The notes under the pieces were generated by a model. The model did no database searches, was not told the DNA's origin, and worked only from the letters and a program-made list of their open reading frames with translations. The position numbers and the translations under genes were made by a program. A stretch of DNA of 61,342 nt from Candidatus Burkholderia humilis (GTDB taxonomy: Bacteria; Pseudomonadota; Gammaproteobacteria; Burkholderiales; Burkholderiaceae). How positions within the stretch are numbered: position 1 is the stretch's first letter; each line of letters opens with the position of its first letter. This document shows positions 17,930 through 27,289 of this stretch, piece after piece. The stretch lies in NCBI GenBank assembly GCA_001184405.1, contig LFMX01000026.1, positions 1 to 61,342 on the forward strand. Direction: 5' to 3'.

Positions 17930-18201
17930 GCTTCCTCCGGCGCATCGGACAAGACGATTTCGATGCCGCCGAAGCGCGACGCCACCCAGTTGTACGCGTG
18001 GCACGCAATCCACAGCAGCACGAAGCCGAGAATGGCGTTGAGCAGCAGCGCGCTCGTGACGGTGCTCACTTCCACGGAGCCGTATCGCACGAAGGCGACG
18101 ACCACGCCGAGCAGCACGATCGGCACACTGAACGTGAGATACACGAGGATCAGCGCCTTGGCGGTCTGTCCCGGTGCGATGGATGAGATCTGCTTTTTCA
18201 T
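17926..18201 (-). CDS. small two-helix membrane protein
   Basis: A 91-residue protein with two membrane helices, about 17-40 (LILVYLTFSVPIVLLGVVVAF) and 50-70 (LLLNAILGFVLLWIACHAYN). A short soluble tail follows (VASRFGGIEIVLSD). This resembles small DUF3566-type proteins, but the assignment is uncertain. It starts MKKQISSIAPGQTAK and overlaps the GNAT gene (GTGA), so the two were translated from one message. Function unknown. Confidence 0.72.
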   Translation of the reverse strand: MKKQISSIAPGQTAKALILVYLTFSVPIVLLGVVVAFVRYGSVEVSTVTSALLLNAILGFVLLWIACHAYNWVASRFGGIEIVLSDAPEEA

Positions 18202-18265
18202 GGAAGTAAGGCCCCGTCTATCGATGAAATGGAATGATTGTGAATGCGGCTCGCGCCGGATACCG

Positions 18266-19576
18266 TCAGATCAGCCCGTCGAACGGCACGATTTCAACTT
18301 CGTCGCCGGCTTGCGTGTGGCCGCGCGTATGCTCGAGCACGATGAAGCAGTTCGCATCGCTCATCGAACTCAGCACGCCGGAACCTTGCGGACCCGTCGT
18401 CACGACCGACCAGCGGCCGTCTGCGCCGCGCGTGGCGATGCCGCGCTGAAACTCGGTGCGTCCGGCGCGCTTTTTCATCGGCGCGGCGCAGGTCGCTTTG
18501 ATGACCACGAGCGGTTGATGCAGCGCGCCCGACATGGCCAGCAAGGCTTCACGCACGATGAAGTAGAACGTCGCCATGACCGCGACCGGATTGCCCGGCA
18601 AGCCGAAAAAGAGCGCCGATTCACCCGTGCCCGTGCGCGCACCCGACCACAGGCGGCCGAACGCGAGCGGACAGCCGGGGCGCATCGCGATTTTCCAGAA
18701 CACGCCATCGCCGAGCGTGTTCATCAGTTCGCGCGTGAAATCGGCATCGCCGACGGACACGCCGCCCGACGTGATGACGACATCGGCTTTTTCCGTCGTT
18801 TCACGCAGCGCTTTCTCGAGCGATGCCCGGTCGTCGCGCACGATGCCCAGATCGATCGTTTCGACGCCCAGGCGCTCGAGCATCGCGAAAAGGGTGTAGC
18901 GATTGCTGTCGTAGAGACTGCCGGGCGTGAGCGTTTCGCCGACCGAGCGCAGTTCGTCGCCGGTCGAAAAAAACGCGACCGTCAGACGCTTGTTGACGGC
19001 GACATCCGCAATGCCGAGCGAGGCCAGCAATCCCAAATCCGATGCCCGCACGACATGCCCCGCGCGCAACGCCGGTTTGCCACGCGCGAGATCTTCGCCC
19101 GAAAGCCGCCGATTCTGCCCGGCGCGTAAGGCGCGGGAAGGAAAGCGGATGACGTCGCCGTTGCGCGTGACGAGTTCCTGCGGAATCACCGTGTCGCAGC
19201 CGGGCGGCATCAGCGCGCCGGTCATGATGCGCACGCAGTGGCCCGCGCGCGGCTGTTCTGCGAAAGGGCGGCCGGCGAGCGCCGTGCCGGTGACGGTTAA
19301 ATCCACGTCATCGCTCTGTTCGAGCGCGGCGCCGGAGAACGCGTAGCCGTCCATCGCGGAGTTGTCGAAGGCGGGTACGTCGATCGGCGAGATCACGTCT
19401 TCGACGAGCACGCGGCCGAGTGCATCGAACAAATTCACGCGTTCCGTGCGCGATTTCCCCTCGACGCCCGCGCGCGGCATCGCCCATTCACGCACGATTG
19501 CCTGCGCGGCCTCGACGGGCAGCGCGTTCGGATCGTACTGAGTGACGTAATCGGAGAATAGCCGGGATAGGGTCAT
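18266..19576 (-). CDS. moeA: molybdopterin molybdotransferase MoeA
   Basis: MoeA inserts molybdate into adenylylated molybdopterin, the last common step of molybdenum cofactor synthesis. The 436-residue reading starts MTLSRLFSDYV (an ATG at 19609 would add 11). Signature parts are DVISPIDVPAFDNSAMDGYA, IMTGALMPPGCDTVIPQE, STGDELRSVGE, GSLYDSNRY, VITSGGVSVGDADF and LFFGLPGNPVAVMATF. The C-terminal domain ends HTQAGDEVEIVPFDGLI. It is intact, whereas its pathway neighbours mobA and moaA are damaged, so it may be a gene not yet hit. Confidence 0.92.
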   Translation of the reverse strand: MTLSRLFSDYVTQYDPNALPVEAAQAIVREWAMPRAGVEGKSRTERVNLFDALGRVLVEDVISPIDVPAFDNSAMDGYAFSGAALEQSDDVDLTVTGTALAGRPFAEQPRAGHCVRIMTGALMPPGCDTVIPQELVTRNGDVIRFPSRALRAGQNRRLSGEDLARGKPALRAGHVVRASDLGLLASLGIADVAVNKRLTVAFFSTGDELRSVGETLTPGSLYDSNRYTLFAMLERLGVETIDLGIVRDDRASLEKALRETTEKADVVITSGGVSVGDADFTRELMNTLGDGVFWKIAMRPGCPLAFGRLWSGARTGTGESALFFGLPGNPVAVMATFYFIVREALLAMSGALHQPLVVIKATCAAPMKKRAGRTEFQRGIATRGADGRWSVVTTGPQGSGVLSSMSDANCFIVLEHTRGHTQAGDEVEIVPFDGLI

Positions 19577-19651
19577 GAACGGGATTGGGGCGCGACGTGA
19601 GTCGGGCAAGGACGTGGCGGAGAACCGCGCGCGCTGGCTTGGCGTCAGTGC

Positions 19652-20275
19652 TTATGAACTGCGTTCCAATGCGGCCAGCTGAGGTAAATCTTTGATATTG
19701 TAAAATGCACGATCATCGGCAAATGGCACTTCGGCCGCCTTGTGGCGCGCGTACCACGCGCGGACCTTGCGTTCGCCTGCGTCGATCCAGCGGTCGAGAT
19801 CATCGGCCAGCGACGTGCGGATCAACGCGAAAACCGGATGCGCGATGCGCTCGCCGCCCGGCTAGACGGTGGCCGCGTAGGCGATCGGCGTGTCGGCGGC
19901 GATGAGCGCGTGCATCAGCGAAGCGGCGAGATCGGCGTTGACGAACGGTGCGTCGCAGGGCGCGGTCAGCACGAATTCGGTGTCCGCTGCCCGCAACGCC
20001 GACGCGATGCCTGCCAGCGGGCCGGGATAATCGGCGTGTGTATCGGCGATGACGCGCGCATCGAATGGTTCGGCGAGGCGCGCGTAGTCATCGGCGGAAC
20101 GGTTGGCGCTAGTAAGCATCGCGCCCGTTTGCGGCGCGAGCCGCCGCAGCACGTGCAGCGCGAGCGGTTCGCCGCGAAACGGCTGCATGCCTTTGTCGAT
20201 GCCGCCCATGCGCGAGCCGCGACCACCCGCGAGCACGAGGCCGGTGATGTTTTCTAAAGAAGCGGTAACGGCCAT
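19652..20275 (-). pseudogene. mobA: molybdenum cofactor guanylyltransferase MobA, interrupted by TAG
   Basis: MobA adds GMP to molybdopterin to form the bis-MGD cofactor. It begins [20 protein letters not shown], with the nucleotide-binding loop GGRGSRMGGIDKGMQPFRG, and TAPCDAPFVNADLAASLM. The frame stops at a TAG (19862-19864) after AYAATV. It then continues in the same frame with PGGERIAHPVFALIRTS and WIDAGERKVRAWYARH to a TAA at 19652-19654, giving the normal length of about 207 codons. A Gln or Glu codon is expected at the stop. The truncated product keeps the catalytic loop but loses the last third. Confidence 0.87.
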
Positions 20276-21369
20276 GCCGCGCTCAGCCGCCGATATACGA
20301 CATCTCGACGCGCCGCGCTTCGCGTTCGTCCGCTGCCGCGCAATTGCGAATAGCGGTCGCCGCGCGCCTGCCAGATCGCGATGGCGGTGGCGACATCGGT
20401 TGCGCCGCTGCGGATCAGCGCGCGCAGATCGTGGCCCGAACTCGCGAAAAGACAGAGATACAGCTTGCCTTCCATCGATAGCCGCACGCGCGTGCAATCG
20501 CCGCAAAACGCGCGCGTGACGCTCGAAATCACGCCGATTTCGCCGCTACCATCGCGATAACCCCAGTGCTGCGCGGTCTCGGCGGCGGAATGCGCATCGA
20601 GCGGCGCGAGCGGGAAGTGCGCATCGATCAATTCGACGACTTGCACCGACGGCAGCACTTCGCTCATGTTCCAGCCGTTCGACGCGCCGACATCCATATA
20701 TTCGATGAAGCGCAGCACCACGCCGCTGCCTTTGAAATGGCGCGCCATCGGCACGATTTCCTGATCGTTCGTGCCGCGCTTGACGACCATGTTCACCTTG
20801 AGCGGCTCGAGTCCCGCCGCCTGCGCCGCTTCGATGCCCGCCAGCACATCGCCGACGGCGAAATCGGCATCGTTCATGCGGCGAAAAAGGGCGTCGTCGA
20901 GCGCGTCGAGACTGACGGTGACACGCGCCAAGCCCGCATCTTTCAGCGATCGCGCCTTGCGCGCGAGCAGCGATCCGTTGGTCGTAAGCGTGAGATCGAG
21001 CGGACGGCCTTCCGGCGTGCGCAGCATGGCGAGCCGTTCGATCAGAAATTCGATGTTCTTGCGCAGAAGCGGCTCGCCGCCCGTCAGCCGGATTTTCTCG
21101 ACGCCATGCGCGACGAACACGCGCGCCAGCCGTTCGATCTCCTCGAACGACAGCAGCGCGGCGTGCGGCAGAAACTGATAGTGCTTGTCGAAGACTTCGC
21201 GCAGCATGCAGTAGACGCAGCGGAAATTGCAGCGATCCGTCACCGAAATGCGCAGATCGCGCAGCGGTCTGGCGAGCGTGTCCGTCAGCAGCCCGGACGG
21301 CGACGCCGAGACGCCGGAGAAATCCGGAATAGCGCTGATGTCGGCTACGGGAATGATGCATCGGGACAT
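20254..21369 (-). pseudogene. moaA: GTP 3',8-cyclase MoaA with frameshifted C-terminus
   Basis: MoaA is the radical-SAM enzyme that starts molybdopterin synthesis from GTP. From 21369 it reads [12 protein letters not shown]. It has the N-terminal cluster site [16 protein letters not shown], the motif [13 protein letters not shown], and the C-terminal cluster site [20 protein letters not shown]. After QLRGS (near 20327) one extra base shifts the frame, and the open frame runs on to 20254. In the original frame the end is [12 protein letters not shown], stop 20283-20285. The final Gly-Gly, needed for MoaA catalysis, is lost. The catalytic core is otherwise whole. Confidence 0.88.
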
Positions 21370-21509
21370 GATTGGGGCTCGGGTCGATGCGGCTTTGCCT
21401 TGAGCCTTGCTCGAATTTTGATATGACTCACCCATTTTAGCGGATGCCGCTTTTTCGAGGCGTACGCTGCGTGGATAAGCGGCATCGGGTTTTTCACGCA
21501 TTCAGAAGC

Positions 21510-21543
21510 AAAAACGCCATCGATGCGAATCGATGGCGTTTTT
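21510..21543 (-). terminator. intrinsic terminator after rne
   Basis: AAAAACGCCATCGA and its complement form a 14-bp stem with a 6-base loop. On the minus strand it ends in TTTTTGCTTC, 33 bases after the original rne stop, and separates rne from moaA. T runs on both sides may make it bidirectional. Confidence 0.8.
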
Positions 21544-21860
21544 TTGCTGCTTCCAGCTTCGGTCAGCGCATAAGCTTATTTGCTGGTTTCCACTTGCTGC
21601 ATCGGCGCGGTGTCGACGGGCGGCAAGGCCTTGCGCTCGCACGGCACGCGGATCGGCGTCGGTTCGCGCGCGGCCGCGGCGCTGGCTTCGCGCAGCTTGT
21701 CGACGTCGGTGTTGACCCAGATCAGGCCGGCGATTTCGAGCATCGGCGTGAGCGAGTCGCGGTGGACATCGGCTTGGCGGGCGCGGCCGGTGCGGGTTCC
21801 ATCGCCTTGACCGGCTCGGATTCGACCGCGACCGGAGTTTGCGTCGCGACTTCGACCGTT

Positions 21861-24719
21861 TCAGCCGCAGCGACGACCGTCACGCGTTCCACCGATTCCC
21901 ACCGCCGTCGCTTCCGGCGTCGGCGCGATGGCCGCGGTCTTCAGCGGTTCGGCGGGTTCAGCCGGTGCCGATTCCGCAGCAGCCGTCTCAACGGGCGCAG
22001 CCGGAGCCGTTTCAACAACCGGCGCGGGCGCGGGCGTTTCAGCAGCAGCCGGTGCAACCGGTTCGAACGTATCGGCCGGTTTTGTCTCGGCCACCTTCGG
22101 CGACGGACCGAACGGGTTTTCGATCGACGGCGCGGCGTTCGGCTTCGCGAAGAACTCGGGCGCCTGTTCGGGCGTTTCGATCTTCGCTTCCACCGGCTCG
22201 GCGGCCTTTTCGACCGGCTTTTCGGTTGCGGCCGGAGCGGGTGCTTCAGCCTTGGCTTCAACAGCCGGTTCCGGCGTCACCGCCGCGGTTTCAACCGGAG
22301 CCGGAGCCGACACAGTAGCCGGACGCGGCTCGCGACGCGCGGCGGCTTCCTGCGCCGCTTCTGCATCGAACACGCCGGCTTGCGCGGGCACACTGTCCGC
22401 TTCGCTTTCGGCTTCCGCCAGATCGGCGGTGTGATTCACGGTCGTGCCTTCTTCATCGCGCTCGCGACGGCCGCCACGACGGCCACGGCGGCGGCGACGG
22501 CGGTCTTCGCCATCGCGCGCTTCGGCGGTCGAATCGACGCCATTTTGCTGCGCGATGTCCGCGTTGGCCTGCGCCGCTTCCACGATTTCCGATGCCACCG
22601 TTTCGCCCGACGTCAGCGCCTCGACGGCGGCTTCAGGCTGCGGCTTGCGACGCTCGCCGCGTTCCGGACGTTCGGAGCGCTCGCCACGTTCCGCACATTC
22701 TGCACGATCCGGACGCTCACGGCGTTCCTGACGCTCACCCGCTTCCGGACGTGCGGCGCGTTCCTGATTGCGATCGCGCGGCTCGCGCACTTCACGCAAC
22801 TCGCGTCCCTCACGGCCGCCACGCGCTTCCCGTTCCTCGCGACGCGCACCCTGACGGCCCGCACCGCCGCTACGACGGTTACGGTTGCGCTCGCTGCCGC
22901 CCGTGCGCTCGCCGCGCTCGCGCTGCGGACGCTGCTGCGCCGGTTGCGCTTCGACAGGCGCGGGCGCCGGCGCCGGTGCGGGCGCAATGCCGAACAGATT
23001 CTTGATCCACGCAATAAACCCGCCGCTCGCCGGAACCGGTGTCGGTGCGGCCGCTACCGCTTCGACCGGCGCGGGTTTGGCCGCCGCGCTCGGGACCGGC
23101 TTTTCAGGCGTGATGCCCTTGATTGCCGCTTCCTGCTTCGGCTTCACTTCCTCGCTGCGCTTGCTGTAGCCGGTTTCCGATTCCAGCTCGATCGCCGCTT
23201 CGACGGCCATCTTCCACGATGCCCGCGGATCGTCCAGATGCGCGTCATCGTGACGCAGGCGTTCCAGCTTGTAGTGCGGCGTTTCGAGATGCTTGTTCGG
23301 GATCAGAACGACATTGACCTTAAAGCGGGACTCGATCTTATTGATTTCCGAGCGCTTTTCGTTCAGCAGGAAGGCGGTGACTTCGACCGGCACCTGGCAG
23401 TGAATTGCCGCGGTGTTTTCCTTCATCGCTTCTTCCTGAATGATCCGCAGCACTTGCAGCGCGGATGATTCGGTATCGCGGATATGGCCCGTGCCGTTAC
23501 AACGCGGGCACGTCACGTGGCTACCTTCGGAGAGCGCCGGACGCAGACGCTGACGCGAAAGCTCCATCAGACCGAAGCGCGAAATCTTGCCCATTTGTAC
23601 GCGGGCGCGATCGTGCTTCAACGCGTCTTTCAGACGCTGCTCGACTTCGCGCTGGCTCTTGGCCGATTCCATGTCGATGAAATCGATCACGATCAGCCCG
23701 CCCAGATCGCGCAGACGAAGCTGGCGCGCGACTTCATCGGCGGCTTCGAGATTGGTGCGCGTCGCGGTTTCTTCGATATCCGCGCCCTTGGTCGCGCGCG
23801 CCGAGTTCACGTCGATGGCGACGAGCGCCTCGGTGTGATCGATCACGATCGCGCCGCCCAAGGGCAGCGGCACAGTACCCGAGTACGCCGTTTCGATCTG
23901 ATGCTCGATCTGGAAGCGCGAGAAAAGCGGCACGTCGTCGTGATAGCGCTTCACCTTCGAAAGGTTGTCGGGCATCACGATATCCATGAAGGCGCGCGCC
24001 TGATCATGGATTTCGGTCGTGTCGATGAGAATTTCGCCGATATCCGGCTGGAAGTAGTCGCGAATCGCGCGGATGACGAGGCTCGATTCGAGATAAATCA
24101 GCATCGGCTGGCCGGCGATGCTGCTCTGCGACGCGGCTTCGATCGCGCGCCACAGTTGCATCAGGTAGTTCAGGTCCCACTGGAGCTCTTCCACCGAACG
24201 GCCGATACCGGCCGTTCGCGCGATAATGCTCATGCCTTCCGGCAGTTCGAGCTGCGCCATCGTTTCGCGCAGTTCCTGCCGCTCGTCGCCCTCGATCCGG
24301 CGCGATACGCCGCCGCCGCGCGGGTTTTTCGGCATCAGCACGAGATAGCGGCCGGCCAGCGAAATGAACGTGGTTAGCGCCGCGCCCTTGTTGCCGCGCT
24401 CTTCCTTCTCGACCTGAACGATGAGTTCCTGGCCTTCACGCAGTGCATCTTGAATGCGCGCGGAGCGCATCTCGACGCCATCGCGAAAATACTGGCGGGC
24501 CACTTCCTTGAACGGCAGAAAGCCGTGGCGGTCTTCGCCATAGTTGACAAAGCAGGCTTCGAGCGACGGCTCGATGCGGGTGACGACTCCCTTGTAGATA
24601 TTGCCTTTGCGCTCTTCGCGTCCGGCAGTTTCGATGTCGATGTCGATGAGCTTCTGCCCATCGACGATGGCGACGCGCAATTCTTCTTGCTGCGTCGCGT
24701 TAAACAGCATGCGTTTCAT
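21861..24719 (-). CDS. rne: ribonuclease E, C-terminal tail frameshifted
   Basis: RNase E is the endonuclease that drives mRNA decay and rRNA/tRNA maturation. The catalytic half is intact: MKRMLFNATQQEELRVAIVD, the S1 domain GNIYKGVVTRIEPSLEACFV, 5'-sensor region, DNase I-like motifs with DHTEALVAIDVNSARATKG and LGGLIVIDFIDM, and the Zn-link CPRCNGTGH. A long Arg/Glu-rich then Pro/Ala/Glu-rich scaffold follows. Near 21898 one extra base ends the reading at 21861 (GIGGTRDGRRCG). The original tail continues in other frames, with a second frame change near 21770. It includes LIWVNTDVDKLRE and ends METSK-like at 21576-21578. About 95 residues are lost. Confidence 0.93.
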   Translation of the reverse strand: MKRMLFNATQQEELRVAIVDGQKLIDIDIETAGREERKGNIYKGVVTRIEPSLEACFVNYGEDRHGFLPFKEVARQYFRDGVEMRSARIQDALREGQELIVQVEKEERGNKGAALTTFISLAGRYLVLMPKNPRGGGVSRRIEGDERQELRETMAQLELPEGMSIIARTAGIGRSVEELQWDLNYLMQLWRAIEAASQSSIAGQPMLIYLESSLVIRAIRDYFQPDIGEILIDTTEIHDQARAFMDIVMPDNLSKVKRYHDDVPLFSRFQIEHQIETAYSGTVPLPLGGAIVIDHTEALVAIDVNSARATKGADIEETATRTNLEAADEVARQLRLRDLGGLIVIDFIDMESAKSQREVEQRLKDALKHDRARVQMGKISRFGLMELSRQRLRPALSEGSHVTCPRCNGTGHIRDTESSALQVLRIIQEEAMKENTAAIHCQVPVEVTAFLLNEKRSEINKIESRFKVNVVLIPNKHLETPHYKLERLRHDDAHLDDPRASWKMAVEAAIELESETGYSKRSEEVKPKQEAAIKGITPEKPVPSAAAKPAPVEAVAAAPTPVPASGGFIAWIKNLFGIAPAPAPAPAPVEAQPAQQRPQRERGERTGGSERNRNRRSGGAGRQGARREEREARGGREGRELREVREPRDRNQERAARPEAGERQERRERPDRAECAERGERSERPERGERRKPQPEAAVEALTSGETVASEIVEAAQANADIAQQNGVDSTAEARDGEDRRRRRRGRRGGRRERDEEGTTVNHTADLAEAESEADSVPAQAGVFDAEAAQEAAARREPRPATVSAPAPVETAAVTPEPAVEAKAEAPAPAATEKPVEKAAEPVEAKIETPEQAPEFFAKPNAAPSIENPFGPSPKVAETKPADTFEPVAPAAAETPAPAPVVETAPAAPVETAAAESAPAEPAEPLKTAAIAPTPEATAVGIGGTRDGRRCG

Positions 24720-25630
24720 GAAACGGCTCCAGAGTGACTCCGTTTGCTCCTCGTTCAGCGAATCGGCGCCGGTGATTCGAACATCACGCGCGCGAAGCGG
24801 GAGGGCAGGCGTGCCACGCTTTATTGTGTGTTGTCACAAAGCACGCTGGAGCGGGACTTCTGGCGGGAGAATTGCCGAAAGCAGGCGCGCGGCAAGCAAG
24901 CCGGACGCGCCGTGGAGCACATGCGAACAATCCGAGAGACGCCGACGCGGGACTTCAGCGCGACGGAGGATAAACGGCGGCGGGCCCGGCTTCCGCGTCT
25001 CAAAATTTGACGCGCCGAAACCGGGGACGCTCTTGCAACCGAGCCTGATTCCTCCCTACGGCAGCAGCAAAAGCGAGGGACGTATCGCGCAATGCATCGC
25101 GATGCTGTTTTACCGGCCCTCATCTTCGCGGCCTGACCGGACCGCACCGGCGTGACCGCGGGCATGTGTGCCGCCAGCGGTTCGACCGTGTCTCGCCTCT
25201 TTGCAACGCTTGTTTGATTCATCGCGCTTCGCAGATTTCAGCGCAGCAGCAATTTGCGTCGTCGATTGTTCGCAATCCGGCGAGCCGCGATTGCCTATTT
25301 CTCCAGCCTGCGCTTACCTAAAACGCATGCCGATTCAGGCAGACATCCGGTTCGTCACCGGACGTTTCGCTTCTCACCGATAAAATTCTTTTTGACCAAA
25401 ATTCCGTTACCGTCGGCGATCGACTCGACCGAACGCGCCTGTGGGCGCCGTCCTTGCCGGTGATATCGCCGTGCGTGCAACTCGTCGCTCTCTGGTGCAG
25501 GGTGAGCAACCGACCTTGGGCGCAAGTAAAATGATGGTTTATCGCTTGCACCTATACAGTCTGATAAATCTCGGCCAGAGCTTGATCCTAAGCCTCGGCC
25601 TTTTCAGGCTGCTCACAAATTATATTCAGA
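24720..25630. other. rne-rluC divergent intergenic region
   Basis: About 0.9 kb between two divergent starts with no convincing gene; open frames here lack ribosome binding sites and family features. It should hold the rne 5' leader, which in other bacteria is a long structured region through which RNase E regulates its own message. It should also hold the rluC promoter. No strong -35/-10 pair or perfect hairpin was found by eye. Bases 25370-25410 and 25540-25630 are AT-richer and are the likeliest promoter zones. Confidence 0.5.
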
Positions 25631-26629
25631 ATGAATGAGTTAGGCAAAACATCCCATAAACAGGTCGCAAGCGAACAGGTGTCGATGATCGAAGTCGACG
25701 AGACCGCCGCCGGTCAGCGGATCAACAACTTTTTGCTGCGCGTCTGCAAAGGCGTACCTAAAAGCCACATTTACCGGATTCTGCGCAGCGGCGAAGTGCG
25801 CGTGAACAAGGGCCGTATCGATGCCGCGTATCGCCTGGAACTCGGCGATCTCGTGCGCGTGCCGCCCATTCGTGTCGCGCAAGCGGACGAAGCGCCGGTT
25901 TCATCGAACGCGCCTGCCGCCGAATTCCCGATTCTGTTCGAGGACGACCACATGATCGTCATCGACAAACCGTCGGGCGTGGCCGTGCACGGCGGCAGCG
26001 GCGTGGCGTTCGGCGTCATCGAGCAGCTTCGCAACGCACGGCCGCATGCGAAGTTTCTGGAGCTTGTGCATCGCTTGGACCGGGAAACGTCCGGCGTGCT
26101 GATGCTCGCCAAGAAACGCGCCGCGCTCGTCGATCTGCACAAACAGATTCGCGAAAACCGCGTCGACAAGCGTTATTACGCGTGCGGACACAGCGACTGG
26201 CAAAGCGATTGGGGCCGCCGGCGCATCGTCAAAGCGCCGCTGCACAAGTACGTCGCGGCGGACGGCGAGCGGCGCGTGCGGATTCAGGAGAACGGACTGC
26301 CGTCGCATACGGTCTTTAACCTGATCGAGCGATGGGACGACTACGCGTGGGTCGAGGCCGAACTCAAGACAGGGCGCACGCATCAGATTCGCGTGCATCT
26401 GGCGAGTCTCGGCCTGCCGATCGCGGGCGATGCCAAATACGGCGACTTCGCGCTGAACAAAGATCTGGCGCGCCCGAAGGCGAATCCGGGCCTCAAACGC
26501 ATGTTTTTGCACGCATACCGGCTGAAAATCACGCATCCGGCGACAGGCGTTCCGCTGCAATTCGAAGCGCCGCTGCCCGCCGAATGCAAGCGCTTCATCG
26601 AACAACTAAAAAACCGAGAGACACGATAA
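25631..26629 (+). CDS. rluC: 23S rRNA pseudouridine synthase RluC
   Basis: A 332-residue RluA-family pseudouridine synthase. RluC modifies three uridines in 23S rRNA (955, 2504 and 2580 in E. coli). The N-terminal S4 domain is GQRINNFLLRVCKGVPKSHI...RSGEVRVNKG. The catalytic Asp lies in ELVHRLDRETSGVLML. Later motifs are LKTGRTHQIRVHLASLGLPI and GDAKYGD. It starts at ATG 25631; a second ATG lies four bases later out of frame. The next gene begins directly after the stop, forming an operon. Confidence 0.93.
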   Translation: MNELGKTSHKQVASEQVSMIEVDETAAGQRINNFLLRVCKGVPKSHIYRILRSGEVRVNKGRIDAAYRLELGDLVRVPPIRVAQADEAPVSSNAPAAEFPILFEDDHMIVIDKPSGVAVHGGSGVAFGVIEQLRNARPHAKFLELVHRLDRETSGVLMLAKKRAALVDLHKQIRENRVDKRYYACGHSDWQSDWGRRRIVKAPLHKYVAADGERRVRIQENGLPSHTVFNLIERWDDYAWVEAELKTGRTHQIRVHLASLGLPIAGDAKYGDFALNKDLARPKANPGLKRMFLHAYRLKITHPATGVPLQFEAPLPAECKRFIEQLKNRETR

Positions 26630-27289
26630 ATGGCGCGGCAGCAATTCGATCTGATCGTTTTCGACTGGGACGGCACGCTGATGGACTCGACCGCCCACAT
26701 CACGCGCAGCATTCAGGCGGTTTGCCGCGATCTGAGTCTGCCGGTGCCGGCGGATGAATCGGCGAGTTATGTGATCGGCCTCGGCCTGAAAGACGCGCTG
26801 CAAATCTGCGCGCCGACGCTCGCGCCGTCCGAATATCCGCGGCTCGCGGAGCGTTATCGCTTTCATTTTCTGACGATGGGCCAGAAAACCGAGCTGTTCA
26901 CCGGCGTGCGCGAATTGCTGCAAGAACTGCGCGATCTCGGCTATTTCCTCACGGTCGCGACGGGCAAGAGCCGCGACGGGCTGAACCGTGCGCTGGATGA
27001 ATCGCGTCTGACGAGTCTTTTCGACGGCACGCGCTGCGCCGACGAAACCTTCTCGAAGCCGCATCCGGCCATGCTCCACGAACTCACGCGCGAACTCGGC
27101 CAGAATTTGTCGCGGACTGTCATGATCGGCGACACCACGCACGATCTGCAGATGGCGATCAACGCGGGCGCGGCGGGCATCGGCGTGGGATACGGCGCGC
27201 ATCCGGCGGATTCGCTCGCGGCGCTCGAGCCGAAATTCTGCGCGGACAGCGTGACGTCGCTCGCCGGCTGGCTGCGGGAGCACGCATGA
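26630..27289 (+). CDS. HAD-family hydrolase (phosphoglycolate phosphatase-like)
   Basis: A 219-residue HAD subfamily IA hydrolase. Motif I is IVFDWDGTLMDST, motif II is VATGKSRDGLNRAL, motif III is SKPHPAMLHEL, and motif IV is VMIGDTTHDLQMAINAGAAG. The helical cap lies between motifs I and II. The family is the phosphatase often found after rluC in this lineage; substrate unknown. It begins immediately after rluC and overlaps the Rieske gene by ATGA. Intact. Confidence 0.88.
   Translation: MARQQFDLIVFDWDGTLMDSTAHITRSIQAVCRDLSLPVPADESASYVIGLGLKDALQICAPTLAPSEYPRLAERYRFHFLTMGQKTELFTGVRELLQELRDLGYFLTVATGKSRDGLNRALDESRLTSLFDGTRCADETFSKPHPAMLHELTRELGQNLSRTVMIGDTTHDLQMAINAGAAGIGVGYGAHPADSLAALEPKFCADSVTSLAGWLREHA

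Noticed and set aside
4013..19864. TAG read as glutamine (stop-codon reassignment)
   Set aside because: One internal TAG replaces Trp, another stop is TAA, TAG also ends normal readings (4583-4585), and the same genes carry frameshifts. Decay explains all of it.
21444..23468. A 674-codon plus-strand open frame opposite rne
   Set aside because: It is the complement of the rne catalytic end and the low-complexity RNase E scaffold, is Arg/Phe-rich with no known domain, and has no ribosome binding site. Rne on the other strand is unmistakable.
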